Numbered from the stretch's first letter, positions 25,519 to 34,685 are shown. The stretch is 64,000 nt of DNA from Nitrospirota bacterium (GCA_030684575.1 JAUXVD010000018.1:1-64000), one strand, 5' to 3'. Notes: a model not told the origin generated them from the sequence alone. Translations and numbers: made by a program.

Positions 25519-26921
25519 TCGACAACAATACTGAATCTCCGGTGACGGATGTTCCTGCACAGGCTGAACGAATTTTGATCGTCGACGATGATCCCTCCAT
25601 GCGGATGGCTTTAATGGAGTCTGTTCGCCGGCTGGGTTACGACGTACAGGGTGCGATGGATGGCGCCGATGCCGTCGAGCAGGTCAGCCGGTATAAACCC
25701 TGGTTAGTGGTCACCGATTTGAAAATGCCGAGGCTTGGTGGACTCGATTTGATCAAGGAGATCAAAAGCCGTTCGCCGCAGACCTTGATGGTGCTGATGA
25801 CCGCCTATGGGACCGTGGAAACCGCCGTGGAGGCGATGAAATACGGGGCGAGCGATTACATCCTCAAACCGTTCTCGACCGACTTGCTGGAGCGGGTCAT
25901 TGCCAATCTCAAAGCCCGCGGCGCGGATGCCTCGCTGTCTCCTGCTGTGCCGATCGATCAGCGGTCGATCCTGACACAAGATCCTGGCATGGCCAGGCTA
26001 CTCAGTACCGTTGAAGGAGTGGCGTCGAGTCAGGCCACCGTCCTTATTCATGGGGAAAGCGGTACGGGAAAAGAGCTCTTGGCGCGCTTTATTCACAGCC
26101 GCAGCCCACGTGCCCATCGCCCGTTTATTGCCGTGAATTGTGCCGCATTACCGGACGGGCTCCTCGAGAGCGAACTCTTCGGCCATGAGCGGGGCGCCTT
26201 TACCGGGGCCATTATGAAGAAACTCGGCAAGTTCGAAATGGCGCATACCGGCACCCTGTTGCTGGACGAAATCAGCGAAATGAACATGGGCTTGCAAGCC
26301 AAGTTGCTGCGGGTGATCCAGGAGCGAGAGGTGGATCGAGTCGGAGGGCGCGAGCCGGTGTCCGTGAACATCCGCCTGATTGCGACGACCAACCGTTCCC
26401 TGTATCACGAAGTTGAGCAGGGGCGGTTTCGAGAGGATTTGTATTATCGGCTGAATGTTTTCCCCATTACCGTGCCCCCACTCCGTGAAAGACCTGCGGA
26501 TATTCCGCTGCTCGTGAGGCATTTCGTGGCCGTTTCTTCGGCACGCAATGGTCTTCCGCAACCGGCGGTGTCGGTGGCCGCCTATGCCATGCTTCAGGAG
26601 AGGCGATGGAAAGGGAATGTGCGCGAGTTAGAGAATGTCATGGAGCGCGCCGTGTTGTTAGCCGGGAACGAGCCGATTCTCCCGAGCCACTTATTATTAG
26701 AAGCCGGCGCTCAACCAGCCGTTTCTGTGCCGGTCCCTTCCGTACCCCAGTCGTCTGTGAACGGCTCGTTGTGGGAAATGGAGCGCGAACTGATTTTTCA
26801 AACCTTGGCTCGCGTGCATGAGAATCGGACACATGCGGCGAAAGAATTGGGCATCAGTATTCGAACCTTGCGAAACAAGCTTCGCGAGTATCGGGGGGAC
26901 ACATGCCACGTCTCGGCTTGA
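25515..26921 (+). CDS. NtrC-family sigma-54 activator (FlrC/FleR-like)
   Basis: A 468-residue activator. The receiver (about 19-135) has LIVDDDPS, the phosphoacceptor in VVTDLKMPR, TAYG and LKPF. The AAA+ core has [23 protein letters not shown] and [15 protein letters not shown]. The C-terminal Fis-type HTH is NRTHAAKELGISIRTLRNKL. Its ATG overlaps the kinase stop (ATGA), so the pair is translated together. By analogy with FlrBC it should switch on basal-body and hook genes through sigma-54; a strong sigma-54 promoter lies directly downstream before flgB. Confidence 0.93.
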   Translation: MIDNNTESPVTDVPAQAERILIVDDDPSMRMALMESVRRLGYDVQGAMDGADAVEQVSRYKPWLVVTDLKMPRLGGLDLIKEIKSRSPQTLMVLMTAYGTVETAVEAMKYGASDYILKPFSTDLLERVIANLKARGADASLSPAVPIDQRSILTQDPGMARLLSTVEGVASSQATVLIHGESGTGKELLARFIHSRSPRAHRPFIAVNCAALPDGLLESELFGHERGAFTGAIMKKLGKFEMAHTGTLLLDEISEMNMGLQAKLLRVIQEREVDRVGGREPVSVNIRLIATTNRSLYHEVEQGRFREDLYYRLNVFPITVPPLRERPADIPLLVRHFVAVSSARNGLPQPAVSVAAYAMLQERRWKGNVRELENVMERAVLLAGNEPILPSHLLLEAGAQPAVSVPVPSVPQSSVNGSLWEMERELIFQTLARVHENRTHAAKELGISIRTLRNKLREYRGDTCHVSA

Positions 26922-27044
26922 TCTATTGGTATTGGCCGGAGTGGACAGGTTCCCCTGGGCAACTCCTGCCGATCGGCAGGAAACGTATTGGACGAAACGA
27001 TCCAGCAGGCTCTGTCGTTGCTATCAGATTCTGCCGGTTGAAGA

Positions 27045-27060
27045 TGGCATCACGATTGCA
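27045..27060 (+). promoter_or_regulatory. Sigma-54 promoter of the flgB operon
   Basis: TGGCATCACGATTGCA fits TGGCACG-N4-TTGCW closely, with both invariant dinucleotides at correct spacing. It lies 50 bases before the flgB ATG at 27110, right after the gene for an NtrC-type activator. Confidence 0.8.
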
Positions 27061-27109
27061 CTAATGCCGATGACGACATCTGTTGGACGGAGCCAAGAGG
27101 AGACGCATC

Positions 27110-27517
27110 ATGACGATCTTTGATCGCACCATGCAGTTGGTTCATCGCACCTTGGATTTGCGGGATGCGAGGCAGCGGGTCATCGCCTCGAATATCGCGA
27201 ACGAAGAAACCCCAGGTTATCGTGCCACCGACTTCAACTTTCGAGACTCGCTTCAATCGGCGCAGCGTGGTCAAGGGCCGGTGACGTTGGCGGTGACACA
27301 GGGCAAACACTTCGGTCCGCCGGGAGATGGCTTTCAGCGGGTCGTCGGAAAGCTCAGTGATGTGCCGGCCGGCGACCTCCCGTTGGATGCCAATTCAGTA
27401 AACATGGAGCTGGAAATGGCCAAGATGTCCGACAACGCCATGCAATATAACGGGGCTGCCGCGATCATGGCGATTCGCTTGCGTCAGTTGATGGGAGCGG
27501 TCCGAGATGCGCGATAA
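27110..27517 (+). CDS. flgB: Flagellar basal-body rod protein FlgB
   Basis: A 135-residue proximal rod protein. The N-terminal helix has RQRVIASNIANEETPGYRA, the rod-family signature, and the C-terminal helix is MAKMSDNAMQYNGAAAIMAI. Length matches the family. The ATG at 27110 is preceded by AAGAGGAGA; the nine-residue extension in the open frame overlaps the promoter leader and is rejected. First gene of the flgBC-fliEFG transcript driven by the sigma-54 site at 27045. Confidence 0.95.
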   Translation: MTIFDRTMQLVHRTLDLRDARQRVIASNIANEETPGYRATDFNFRDSLQSAQRGQGPVTLAVTQGKHFGPPGDGFQRVVGKLSDVPAGDLPLDANSVNMELEMAKMSDNAMQYNGAAAIMAIRLRQLMGAVRDAR

Positions 27518-27523
27518 CACAAA

Positions 27524-27600
27524 CGGCGAGAGGCGCGCGGCGAGGGGCAAGAGGAAAAGACTGGCACGACATCTTGCCTCCGGCCACTCGCCTCTCGCCG
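27524..27600. repeat. Long imperfect palindrome between flgB and flgC
   Basis: CGGCGAGAGGCG (27524-27535) is exactly complementary to CGCCTCTCGCCG (27589-27600). Inside it GGCAAGA pairs with TCTTGCC. The structure fills the whole spacer in an otherwise tight operon. It may be a REP-like element or an mRNA processing/attenuation hairpin; a related GC-rich palindrome lies between fliP and fliQ. Confidence 0.7.
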
Positions 27601-27619
27601 CTAACCTGGAGGAACGATC

Positions 27620-28069
27620 ATGGAAATGACCGACAGCATGGCAGTGTCCGTCACGGCTTTAGATGCACAACGCCGTCGACTGAATGTGATTTCAAGCAAT
27701 CTGGCGAATGCCCAGTCGACCCATACGCCTGGTGGAGGGCCCTATAAACGACGGGATGTGGTCTTTCAGTCCACGCCCGTGACCAGCCCGTTTCAGCGCG
27801 CATTCCGGCAAGTGGCGACGGGGCCTGGCGCCCATGCGCTCGACGGCGTGAAGGTGCTGCGCGTGCATGAAGATTCAAAGCCGGGTCAAGCGATTTATGA
27901 TCCGCGCCATCCTGACGCCGATAAAAAGGGGTTCGTCAAGATGCCGAATGTCAATGTCATGGAAGAAATGGTGAATATGATCGGTGCATCGCGTTCGTAT
28001 GAAGCGAACGTGCAAGCGATTAATGCCACTCGCGCCATGATGAATAAGGCCCTGGAGATCGGGAGGTAG
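27620..28069 (+). CDS. flgC: Flagellar basal-body rod protein FlgC
   Basis: A 149-residue rod protein with the N-terminal LDAQRRRLNVISSNLANAQS and the C-terminal NVMEEMVNMIGASRSYEANV typical of axial proteins, plus PYKRRDVVF in the middle. CTGGAGG precedes the ATG. It lies two bases before fliE and follows the palindromic spacer, so translation may be uncoupled from flgB but transcription is probably shared. Confidence 0.96.
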   Translation: MEMTDSMAVSVTALDAQRRRLNVISSNLANAQSTHTPGGGPYKRRDVVFQSTPVTSPFQRAFRQVATGPGAHALDGVKVLRVHEDSKPGQAIYDPRHPDADKKGFVKMPNVNVMEEMVNMIGASRSYEANVQAINATRAMMNKALEIGR

Positions 28070-28071
28070 TC

Positions 28072-28377
28072 ATGGATCAGATCAAGCCGATTGCGATTCC
28101 GACACCGTCATTTGGAGAGCTGGGCGCGGCGGCTCAGGGTCCAGGCGGCACCCCAGCCTCTGGATTTATGGATACGTTGCAGCATGCGATCAGTAAGGCC
28201 AACGATATTCAGCTGCAGGCCAGCCAGGCCACAGATGCATTGATGACCGGCCAGTCGCAGAACGTGCATGGGACGATGGTCGCGTTACAGGAAGCGGATA
28301 TCTCCTTCCAGCTGATGATGCAGATCCGGAACAAGCTGGTGTCGGCCTATGAAGAAATTCAACGGATGCAGATGTAA
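28072..28377 (+). CDS. fliE: Flagellar MS-ring/rod junction protein FliE
   Basis: A 101-residue protein with the C-terminal FliE signature VALQEADISFQLMMQIRNKL and the ending SAYEEIQRMQM. FliE joins the MS ring to the rod and is exported early. Spaced two bases after flgC and 32 bases before fliF. Confidence 0.95.
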   Translation: MDQIKPIAIPTPSFGELGAAAQGPGGTPASGFMDTLQHAISKANDIQLQASQATDALMTGQSQNVHGTMVALQEADISFQLMMQIRNKLVSAYEEIQRMQM

Positions 28378-28409
28378 TCCAGCTGTCGCGTAGCGAGGAG
28401 TAGGGTCCT

Positions 28410-29969
28410 ATGTTGTCAAAGTTTTCCATCAATCAACGCTTGATCATTCTGGTTGCGCTCGCTGGCTCGATCGCCGGATTGATTGCCGTGACCCTCTGGA
28501 CACAACAACCAGACCTGCAGGTGTTATTTACCAACCTCAACCCTGAGGATGCATCCGGGATTGTGGATAAACTGAAAGAAACGAAGGTGCCGTACGAGAC
28601 GACCGGAGGGGGCACAACCATCTTGGTTCCTAGCGCGCAAGTGCATGAATTGCGTTTGCAGTTGGCCTCCCAGGGACTCCCGCATGGGGGCGGTGTAGGG
28701 TTTGAGATTTTCGACCGTTCGTCGATCGGCATGTCGGATTTTGTGCAGAAACTCAATTATCGTCGCGCATTGCAAGGCGAACTGGCTCGAACTATTGCCC
28801 AAATGCCGGAGATCGAACGGGCCCGCGTGCATCTTGCGACCCCTGAACGGCGGCTCTTCGGCACCGAAGAGAACCGTGCACGAGCCTCAATTGTGGTGTC
28901 GTTGCGGAATGGACAGACGCTCGCCAAAACGCAAGTGAATGGGATCGTTCACCTGGTATCGAGCAGTGTCGAGGGATTGCAAGTCAAGGATGTCACCGTG
29001 GTGGATGGCCATGGACGTCTCCTCTCGTCGTCAGCCGGGAGCGATGACGCAGCAGGGCTCACCGGGACGCAATTGGAGTACCAGCGGACAGTGGAGAAGG
29101 ACATCGAAACGCGTATCCAATCCATGTTGGAGCGGATCGTCGGACAGAATAAAGCGGTCGTGCGCGTCTCGAGCACCCTCGACTTCCGTAAAATCGAAAC
29201 GACGGAAGAGCGGTACGATCCGAACGGCCAAGTCGTGCGGAGCGAACAGCGAGGACAGGAGAAATCGAATGGCGTCAATGGCGTATCCGGTGGCGTCCCA
29301 GGCGTCCAATCGAATGTGCCGCCCGGGACCGACCAAGAGCCGCCTCAGACCAGCTCGACCAGTAATCAGACCAAAAACGAGACCGTGAACTACGAAATCA
29401 GCCGAACCGTGTCCCGTATCGTGGAGTCCAGTGGCAACATTAAGCAACTCTCTGTGGCGGTGCTCGTGGATGGCATTTACGAAGGGGCCAAGGCCTCTCC
29501 AGATGGGAAGCCTGCAGCCGACCAGGTCAAGAAATATGTCGCGCGGTCTGAAGAGGACATGAAGCGCATCGAGGAGATTGTAAAAAAAGCAATGGGTTAT
29601 TCGGCTGAGCGCCAGGATCAAGTCCAGGTGACGAATGTGCAATTCGACATCGCGACTGAAGAGCCGTCGACTCAGGGTATCGAGGCTGCGGCCGATGCGA
29701 CGAATCCCTTCTTGCCCTATCTTCGCTATGGGGTCGGCGGGCTACTCTTTCTCCTGATCCTGTTCATGGTCGTGCGCCCGTTGTTGGGCATGTTGGGATC
29801 GACGGGAACCGCGTTAGAACAGAGTGCCACCGCGTCATTGCCTGCTTCGGTCAGTCAGGTGGAAGCGGCCCTGGAGGGGAAACCGCGCTCACAACTTATC
29901 GATATGGCACGCAGTAATCCTGAAGCGACGGCTGTCATTGTCAAACAATGGTTGAAGACTGATCAGTAA
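28410..29969 (+). CDS. fliF: Flagellar MS-ring protein FliF
   Basis: A 519-residue protein. The first membrane helix is at about 11-29 (LIILVALAGSIAGLIAVTLW). Periplasmic ring-building motifs (YRRALQGELARTIAQMPEIE and RVHLATPE) follow. The second membrane helix is near 438-458 (LLFLLILFMVVRPLLG), and a cytoplasmic tail ending MARSNPEATAVIVKQWLK binds FliG. Length is usual. It forms the base on which export gate and switch assemble. Confidence 0.97.
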   Translation: MLSKFSINQRLIILVALAGSIAGLIAVTLWTQQPDLQVLFTNLNPEDASGIVDKLKETKVPYETTGGGTTILVPSAQVHELRLQLASQGLPHGGGVGFEIFDRSSIGMSDFVQKLNYRRALQGELARTIAQMPEIERARVHLATPERRLFGTEENRARASIVVSLRNGQTLAKTQVNGIVHLVSSSVEGLQVKDVTVVDGHGRLLSSSAGSDDAAGLTGTQLEYQRTVEKDIETRIQSMLERIVGQNKAVVRVSSTLDFRKIETTEERYDPNGQVVRSEQRGQEKSNGVNGVSGGVPGVQSNVPPGTDQEPPQTSSTSNQTKNETVNYEISRTVSRIVESSGNIKQLSVAVLVDGIYEGAKASPDGKPAADQVKKYVARSEEDMKRIEEIVKKAMGYSAERQDQVQVTNVQFDIATEEPSTQGIEAAADATNPFLPYLRYGVGGLLFLLILFMVVRPLLGMLGSTGTALEQSATASLPASVSQVEAALEGKPRSQLIDMARSNPEATAVIVKQWLKTDQ

Positions 29970-29984
29970 AGGGGAATTGCTGTA

Positions 29985-30977
29985 ATGGCCACGGTATTAA
30001 CCGGTGAAAAGAAAGCGGCGATTCTCCTGCGAGCGATCGGTGAAGATGCGGCGGCGTTGGTGATGAAGAGCCTGGACCCCAAGGAAATCAGAAAATTAGG
30101 CACGTTCATGAACGATACCGCCAATATCTCGAAGGAAGAAGAGCAGAGTGTCATGGGGGATTTTGAGAAAGCCAGTGCGACCGGCGATGTCTCATTTCAG
30201 GGGAAAGACTACATCAAAACCATCCTCACGAAGGCACTCGGTCCTGACAAAGCGGCCCGTTTGCTTGAATCCATGAATAGCCGAGTCTATCCGGGGCTCG
30301 ATGCGTTGAAGTGGGTGGATGCCAAGGCCGTGTCGCAAATGCTCAAGATTGAGCACCCGCAAACCATTTCCCTCATCATGGCCCATATGGAGCCAGAGCA
30401 GGCAGGGCAGGTGCTCACTGGTTTGCCTGTGGAACTGCGGGCGGATGTAGCCCATCGGTTAGCGACGATGGAGGAAGTGCAGCCGGATGTGCTCGAGGAA
30501 CTCAGCGGTGCCCTCCAAGACCTCTTGGTTGCCAATTCTGGTGTCCAATCCTTGACCGTCGGTGGAGCCAAGGTGATCGCGGATATTCTCACTCGGGTGG
30601 ATAAAGCGACCGAGGGCGGCATTATGGCCAAGATTGCTGAGCGGAACCAGACCCTGGCCGATGCCATCCGCGCCTTGATGTTCGTGTTCGACGATCTGAT
30701 CAAGCTTGACGATCGCGGGATGCAAGAGCTGATGAAAGAAGTCAGCAAGGAAGATCTGCCCGTTGCGCTTCGTGGGGCCAGTCCTGACGTGAAGGACAAG
30801 TTCCTGAAAAACATGTCGAGTCGCGCGTCCGAAATGTTGAAAGAGGATATGGAGGCTCGAGGACCGGCAAAGGTGGCGGATGTGGAGAAGGCACAACAGA
30901 ATATTCTTAAAGTTTGCCGAAAGTTGGAAGAAGAGGGCCGCATTGTGGTTTCAGGCGCTGGGGAGGCGCTGGTGTAG
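29985..30977 (+). CDS. fliG: Flagellar motor switch protein FliG
   Basis: A 330-residue rotor protein with the N-terminal FliF-binding domain (EKKAAILLRAIGEDAAALVM), the middle EHPQTISLIMAHMEPEQAGQ motif, and the C-terminal torque helix MFVFDDLIKLDDRGMQELMK. Charged residues for stator contact are present. Its TAG is directly followed by the ATG of the receiver-FliH gene at 30978, with no gap. Confidence 0.97.
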   Translation: MATVLTGEKKAAILLRAIGEDAAALVMKSLDPKEIRKLGTFMNDTANISKEEEQSVMGDFEKASATGDVSFQGKDYIKTILTKALGPDKAARLLESMNSRVYPGLDALKWVDAKAVSQMLKIEHPQTISLIMAHMEPEQAGQVLTGLPVELRADVAHRLATMEEVQPDVLEELSGALQDLLVANSGVQSLTVGGAKVIADILTRVDKATEGGIMAKIAERNQTLADAIRALMFVFDDLIKLDDRGMQELMKEVSKEDLPVALRGASPDVKDKFLKNMSSRASEMLKEDMEARGPAKVADVEKAQQNILKVCRKLEEEGRIVVSGAGEALV

Positions 30978-32027
30978 ATGGCTAGTCCTCTGAGTGTGGA
31001 ATCCACCCTGTCCCAGCCTGCGGCACGTGCCACCTGGCAACGTGACACGTCCATCTTAATCGTCGACGATGAGCTGTCGATCCAGAAGTTACTGACCGTA
31101 TTACTCCAATCGGATGGGTATCGCATCCGTGCGGTCGGGTCGGCGCGGGAAGCGCTCGCGGCGCTCAAGGTCGCACCGGCTTCGTTGATGATCACCGATG
31201 TAAAATTGCCAGACCAGGATGGCCTGTCCCTGCTCCAGCAGGCCTCCAAGATCGATCCACGCATGATCGGGGTGGTGATGACGGGATATGCCACGGTCGA
31301 TCTCGCCGTTCAAGCGATGAAGGCCGGGGCGACTGAATTTTTGATGAAACCCTTCGAGTGCGACATGGTGCTCCTGACGGTCAAACGACTCCTCGAACTC
31401 TATCGCCTGCGGGTAGAAAATGCCGTATTGAAACAGGCGGTGGTGCGTGAGGGTGGCGTGCGGTTGGAAAATCCGTCATTGATCGATTTCGGGACCGGCC
31501 ATCAGTTCGTGACGACCAGCGGCCCGTCCGACTATGACCGGGGGATTGCCGAGGGCGAACGTCGAGCCGCAGTGCGCGACGATGCCACGCACCGGCGTGA
31601 GCAGACGCTGTTCGCCAATGCCGTGCAGCAGTTGGAAGAAGTCTGGAGATCGTTCAGCGGCACGATGGAGTCCGATGTCACCGCGTTGGCGTTTAGTCTC
31701 GTGAGCAGGATCTTACGGGGCACGATCGCTGAGCATCAGGATGTCGTGAGGGCGCAGCTGAAAGCCGCTTTGGCGACAATTCGCGAATCAGGCGTGGTGA
31801 CGGTCCGCACGCACCCTTCCGATGTATCAGTCCTTGAAGCCGCGCGGCCGGAGTTGAATCGCGATCGAGAGACGGCATTGGTGCTGCACATTGAAGGCGA
31901 TGCCTCACTCTCGCGTGGCAGTTGTGTCGTCGCGACAACGAATCGATTAGTCGACGCCTCCCTGGACGCGCAGTTGCTGCGGCTCGGAGAGGTGTTACAG
32001 AAACGGGGGCGCGGTGGATCTCGCTGA
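30978..32027 (+). CDS. fliH: Receiver domain-FliH fusion, export ATPase stator
   Basis: A 349-residue protein with two parts. Residues 24-140 are a complete two-component receiver: acidic pair D30-D31 (ILIVDDE), phosphoacceptor D74 (MITDVKLPD), T102 (MTGYA) and K124 (LMKPF). Residues about 182-345 are FliH/YscL-like: DYDRGIAEGERRAA, SLVSRILRGTIAEHQDVVRA, VTVRTHPSDVSVLE and SCVVATTNRLVDASLDAQLL. Position between fliG and fliI with no other fliH confirms identity. Standard FliH is about 230 residues and has no receiver. The receiver replaces the N-terminal region that normally docks on FliN and FlhA. The gene abuts fliG and overlaps fliI by 14 bases. Confidence 0.9.
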   Translation: MASPLSVESTLSQPAARATWQRDTSILIVDDELSIQKLLTVLLQSDGYRIRAVGSAREALAALKVAPASLMITDVKLPDQDGLSLLQQASKIDPRMIGVVMTGYATVDLAVQAMKAGATEFLMKPFECDMVLLTVKRLLELYRLRVENAVLKQAVVREGGVRLENPSLIDFGTGHQFVTTSGPSDYDRGIAEGERRAAVRDDATHRREQTLFANAVQQLEEVWRSFSGTMESDVTALAFSLVSRILRGTIAEHQDVVRAQLKAALATIRESGVVTVRTHPSDVSVLEAARPELNRDRETALVLHIEGDASLSRGSCVVATTNRLVDASLDAQLLRLGEVLQKRGRGGSR

Positions 32028-33321
32028 ACTGATTGAACGGACAGATCCGCTCGCCGTCTCCGGCCGTGTGGCCCAGGCGGTCGGAATTGTGATCGAGGGG
32101 TATGGCCCCATGACTTCGGTGGGAGAGCTCTGCGAGGTGACGCGCGAGGATGGAGAAGGGGCCGTGCTCGCAGAGGTCGTTGGATTTCGCGGTGATCGTG
32201 TCCTCTTGATGCCGCTCGGAGAGATGCGAGGGATCGGCCCTGGAAGCCGGCTCTTGATGAAAGGGCATTGCGCATCGGTCCCGGTCGGTCCGCAACTGCT
32301 CGGTCGGGTGCTGGATGGGCTTGGCGAACCACTCGATGGAAAGGGTCCGCTGGTGACAGAGGGTCACTATCCGCTCCATGCGGCCCCTCTCAACCCGCTT
32401 CAGCGTGCGCGTATTACACAACCGCTGGATCTCGGTGTCCGGGCGATCAATGCCTGTCTCACGTGTGGTCTGGGGCAAAAGATCGGGATCTTTGCCAGTG
32501 CAGGCGTGGGCAAGAGCGTCTTGCTCGGCATGATGAGCCGCTACACCAGAGCCGACGTGAATGTGATTGCTCTGATCGGTGAACGAGGCAGAGAAGTGAA
32601 CGAATTCCTCGAACGGGACCTCACGCCGGCCGCGCTCCAACGGTCGGTCGTCATTGTGGCCACGTCGGATCAGCCTCCGCTGGTGCGGTTGCGCGGCGCA
32701 TTGATTGCGACGGCGATTGCGGAATATTTTCGCGATTGCGGAAAGCAGGTCCTGTTGATGATGGACTCGCTGACCCGGTTAGCCCATAGCCAGCGTGAGG
32801 TGGGGCTCGCTATCGGCGAACCGCCGACGACAAAGGGGTATACACCGTCGGTCTTTACGTTTCTTCCAAAGCTCCTGGAGCGGGTCGGGACCGGTCCCGG
32901 GTCCGGCACGATCACCGGGCTCTATACGGTGCTGATGGACGGCGACGAGGTATCCGATCCTATCGCCGAAACCGTGCGATCGATCCTCGATGGACATATC
33001 GTGCTCTCACGGCAGATGGCCGCGCGTAACCATTTTCCGGCGATCGATCTGCTGAACAGCACGAGCCGGGTGATGAAAGACATCGTGGGGCGCGAGCATT
33101 ATTCTGCAGCCCGGTCCATGGTCGAACTCATGGCCCGCTATCAACAATCGGAAGATCTCATTCTGTTGGGTGCCTATAAGGCGGGGACGAACAAGGCCCT
33201 GGACCGGGCCGTTTCCGCACAAGATGGGATCAATGCCTTTCTCCGTCAGGAGATCGAGCAACCGGCCGATCTGGGGGCGTCGGTTCAGGACTTACTCGCG
33301 TTGGTGAAGAGCACCGCATGA
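32014..33321 (+). CDS. fliI: Flagellum-specific export ATPase FliI
   Basis: A 435-residue ATPase starting with GTG inside the end of the fliH fusion gene. Walker A is ASAGVGKSVLLG (near 166), Walker B LLMMDSLTRLAHSQRE, and the catalytic-Glu segment IGERGREVNEFLE. The hallmark PTTKGYTPSVFTFLPKLLER and the C-terminal NHFPAIDLLNSTSRVM are present. It energises substrate unfolding and delivery to the export gate with FliH and FliJ. The stop overlaps the fliJ ATG by four bases. Confidence 0.96.
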   Translation: MDLAELIERTDPLAVSGRVAQAVGIVIEGYGPMTSVGELCEVTREDGEGAVLAEVVGFRGDRVLLMPLGEMRGIGPGSRLLMKGHCASVPVGPQLLGRVLDGLGEPLDGKGPLVTEGHYPLHAAPLNPLQRARITQPLDLGVRAINACLTCGLGQKIGIFASAGVGKSVLLGMMSRYTRADVNVIALIGERGREVNEFLERDLTPAALQRSVVIVATSDQPPLVRLRGALIATAIAEYFRDCGKQVLLMMDSLTRLAHSQREVGLAIGEPPTTKGYTPSVFTFLPKLLERVGTGPGSGTITGLYTVLMDGDEVSDPIAETVRSILDGHIVLSRQMAARNHFPAIDLLNSTSRVMKDIVGREHYSAARSMVELMARYQQSEDLILLGAYKAGTNKALDRAVSAQDGINAFLRQEIEQPADLGASVQDLLALVKSTA

Positions 33322-33758
33322 AGCTCGATGCGGTACGACGCTATCGTGCACAAGTGGAAGACCTGTTGCGTATGGATTTACTTCACGCTCGCCAGAACCT
33401 TCAAGATGCAGAGTCCGCCTGTCAGGCCCTCGACGCACAGGCGCGGATGACGGCTGAGCGGTATGTGGCTAAGGCCAGCAGCGGGATCGCGTTAGAAGAG
33501 TTTCTTGAATGGCAAGTCACCTGTGATGCGGAAGCCGACTTGTTCACGCAAGCCTATCAGGCTGAATGTCGGTGCCGTGAAGAATGGCATCAGAAACAGC
33601 AAGAGTTGCAGATTGCGATGCAGGAGCGTCGGACGCTCGATCGTCTCGCTGAACGGCTACGTCAGCAGCAGCGCGTGAGTCAGTATCGTGCGGAGCAACT
33701 GCAAATGGATGAGTCTGCGCGCCGTACGAGTGGGATGCCGAGCTCGCATAATTTATGA
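33318..33758 (+). CDS. fliJ: Flagellar export protein FliJ
   Basis: A 146-residue, almost fully alpha-helical coiled-coil protein (YRAQVEDLLRMDLLHARQNL and ERRTLDRLAERLRQQQRVSQ) in the canonical place after fliI. FliJ forms the central stalk of the FliI hexamer and recycles chaperones. Sequence is poorly conserved in this family, so position carries weight. It overlaps both neighbours by four bases. Confidence 0.88.
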   Translation: MKLDAVRRYRAQVEDLLRMDLLHARQNLQDAESACQALDAQARMTAERYVAKASSGIALEEFLEWQVTCDAEADLFTQAYQAECRCREEWHQKQQELQIAMQERRTLDRLAERLRQQQRVSQYRAEQLQMDESARRTSGMPSSHNL

Positions 33759-34537
33759 TGAGCAGATATCGGATGGACCAACAACGAGACCGGATTACGC
33801 TTTCACGCACTCATGCAGAAGGACCTCGTCGTCCCCGCAAGGGGAGGGGGAGGCAGATCTGGTCTGTCTCGATCATGCTGGCCGTGATCATGGTGTTGTG
33901 CTGGACGGTCGTGCAGCTCAACGAGGCCTCGTCCGCTCCTGCGACGGCGCCTACGGCCCCCCGCAAGGCCATCCCCAAGGCCCTTCCCAAGGCCGGCACC
34001 GTCGCGAGTTTGCCCTCAGAGTCGATGCCACAGAAAGAGACTAAGGCTGCTGCGGGTGAGTCCGCGCCGGCAGAGGCGGCACAAACGCAGGGCCCCGCGA
34101 TCAATCTGCCGGAGGAAGTGGTGGCGATGTTCCAACAGCGGCAAGATGATTTGGAACGCCGTGAGAAAACGGTTCGAATATCGGAGGATCGGCTGTCGAA
34201 TCTCAGGGCTGAAATTGAGCAGATCTTGAGCAAGGTCGAGGCCGCAGAACAGCGCCGTCTCCAGGTGAAGGAACAACAAGAAAAGGTGGCCGCAGGGCAG
34301 AGCGCCATGCAGAAGAAACAAGCGGCCGACGAGCATGCCCAACGATACGCACAGTTGACGAAGATCTATGAAAGCATGCCAGCCGAGGAAGCCGCCGCAC
34401 GTCTTGAAAAGATGGCGGATCGGAAAGCCCTGGAGATTCTCCGGCTGGTGAAAGGCAAGACTGCCGGGGCGATCCTCGCACAGGTGAAAGTGGATCGTGC
34501 CGCAAAACTTACCGAACAATTGCTCTCCAACCCCTGA
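33755..34537 (+). CDS. MotE-like flagellar coiled-coil protein
   Basis: A 260-residue protein. A basic N-terminus precedes one membrane helix (about 36-54, VSIMLAVIMVLCWTVVQLNE). A Pro/Ala linker, a long coiled coil (about 125-205) and a C-terminal MgtE-N-like helical repeat follow (IYESMPAEEAAARLEKMADR, KALEILRLVKGKTAGAILAQ). This layout matches MotE, a periplasmic factor that stabilises or positions stator/FliL-ring parts in some bacteria. Its ATG overlaps the fliJ stop. The family assignment is good; the precise role here is inferred. Confidence 0.75.
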   Translation: MMSRYRMDQQRDRITLSRTHAEGPRRPRKGRGRQIWSVSIMLAVIMVLCWTVVQLNEASSAPATAPTAPRKAIPKALPKAGTVASLPSESMPQKETKAAAGESAPAEAAQTQGPAINLPEEVVAMFQQRQDDLERREKTVRISEDRLSNLRAEIEQILSKVEAAEQRRLQVKEQQEKVAAGQSAMQKKQAADEHAQRYAQLTKIYESMPAEEAAARLEKMADRKALEILRLVKGKTAGAILAQVKVDRAAKLTEQLLSNP

Positions 34538-34669
34538 CCGGTTTCTGTCTTCTGCTTGCTCCCGGTATTCTTTACCCCATCATCCGGCATCTTTTTCCGC
34601 AGTCGCGTTTTCTGCCGCTTCGATTGCCTTAAAGTGCACGCCAATTGAGAGATGTCTCGCTATTCGGTC

Positions 34670-34685
34670 TGGCATGAGCCTTGAA
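34670..34685 (+). promoter_or_regulatory. Possible sigma-54 promoter before fliK
   Basis: TGGCATGAGCCTTGAA has the -24 box and correct spacing but GA instead of GC in the -12 box. It lies 53 bases before the fliK ATG in a 200-base gap. A weaker match than the flgB and fliL sites. Confidence 0.5.

Noticed and set aside
27562-27578. TGGCACGACATCTTGCC in the flgB-flgC spacer looks like a sigma-54 promoter
   Set aside because: The spacing between the GG and GC boxes is one base too long, and the sequence is part of the palindrome.
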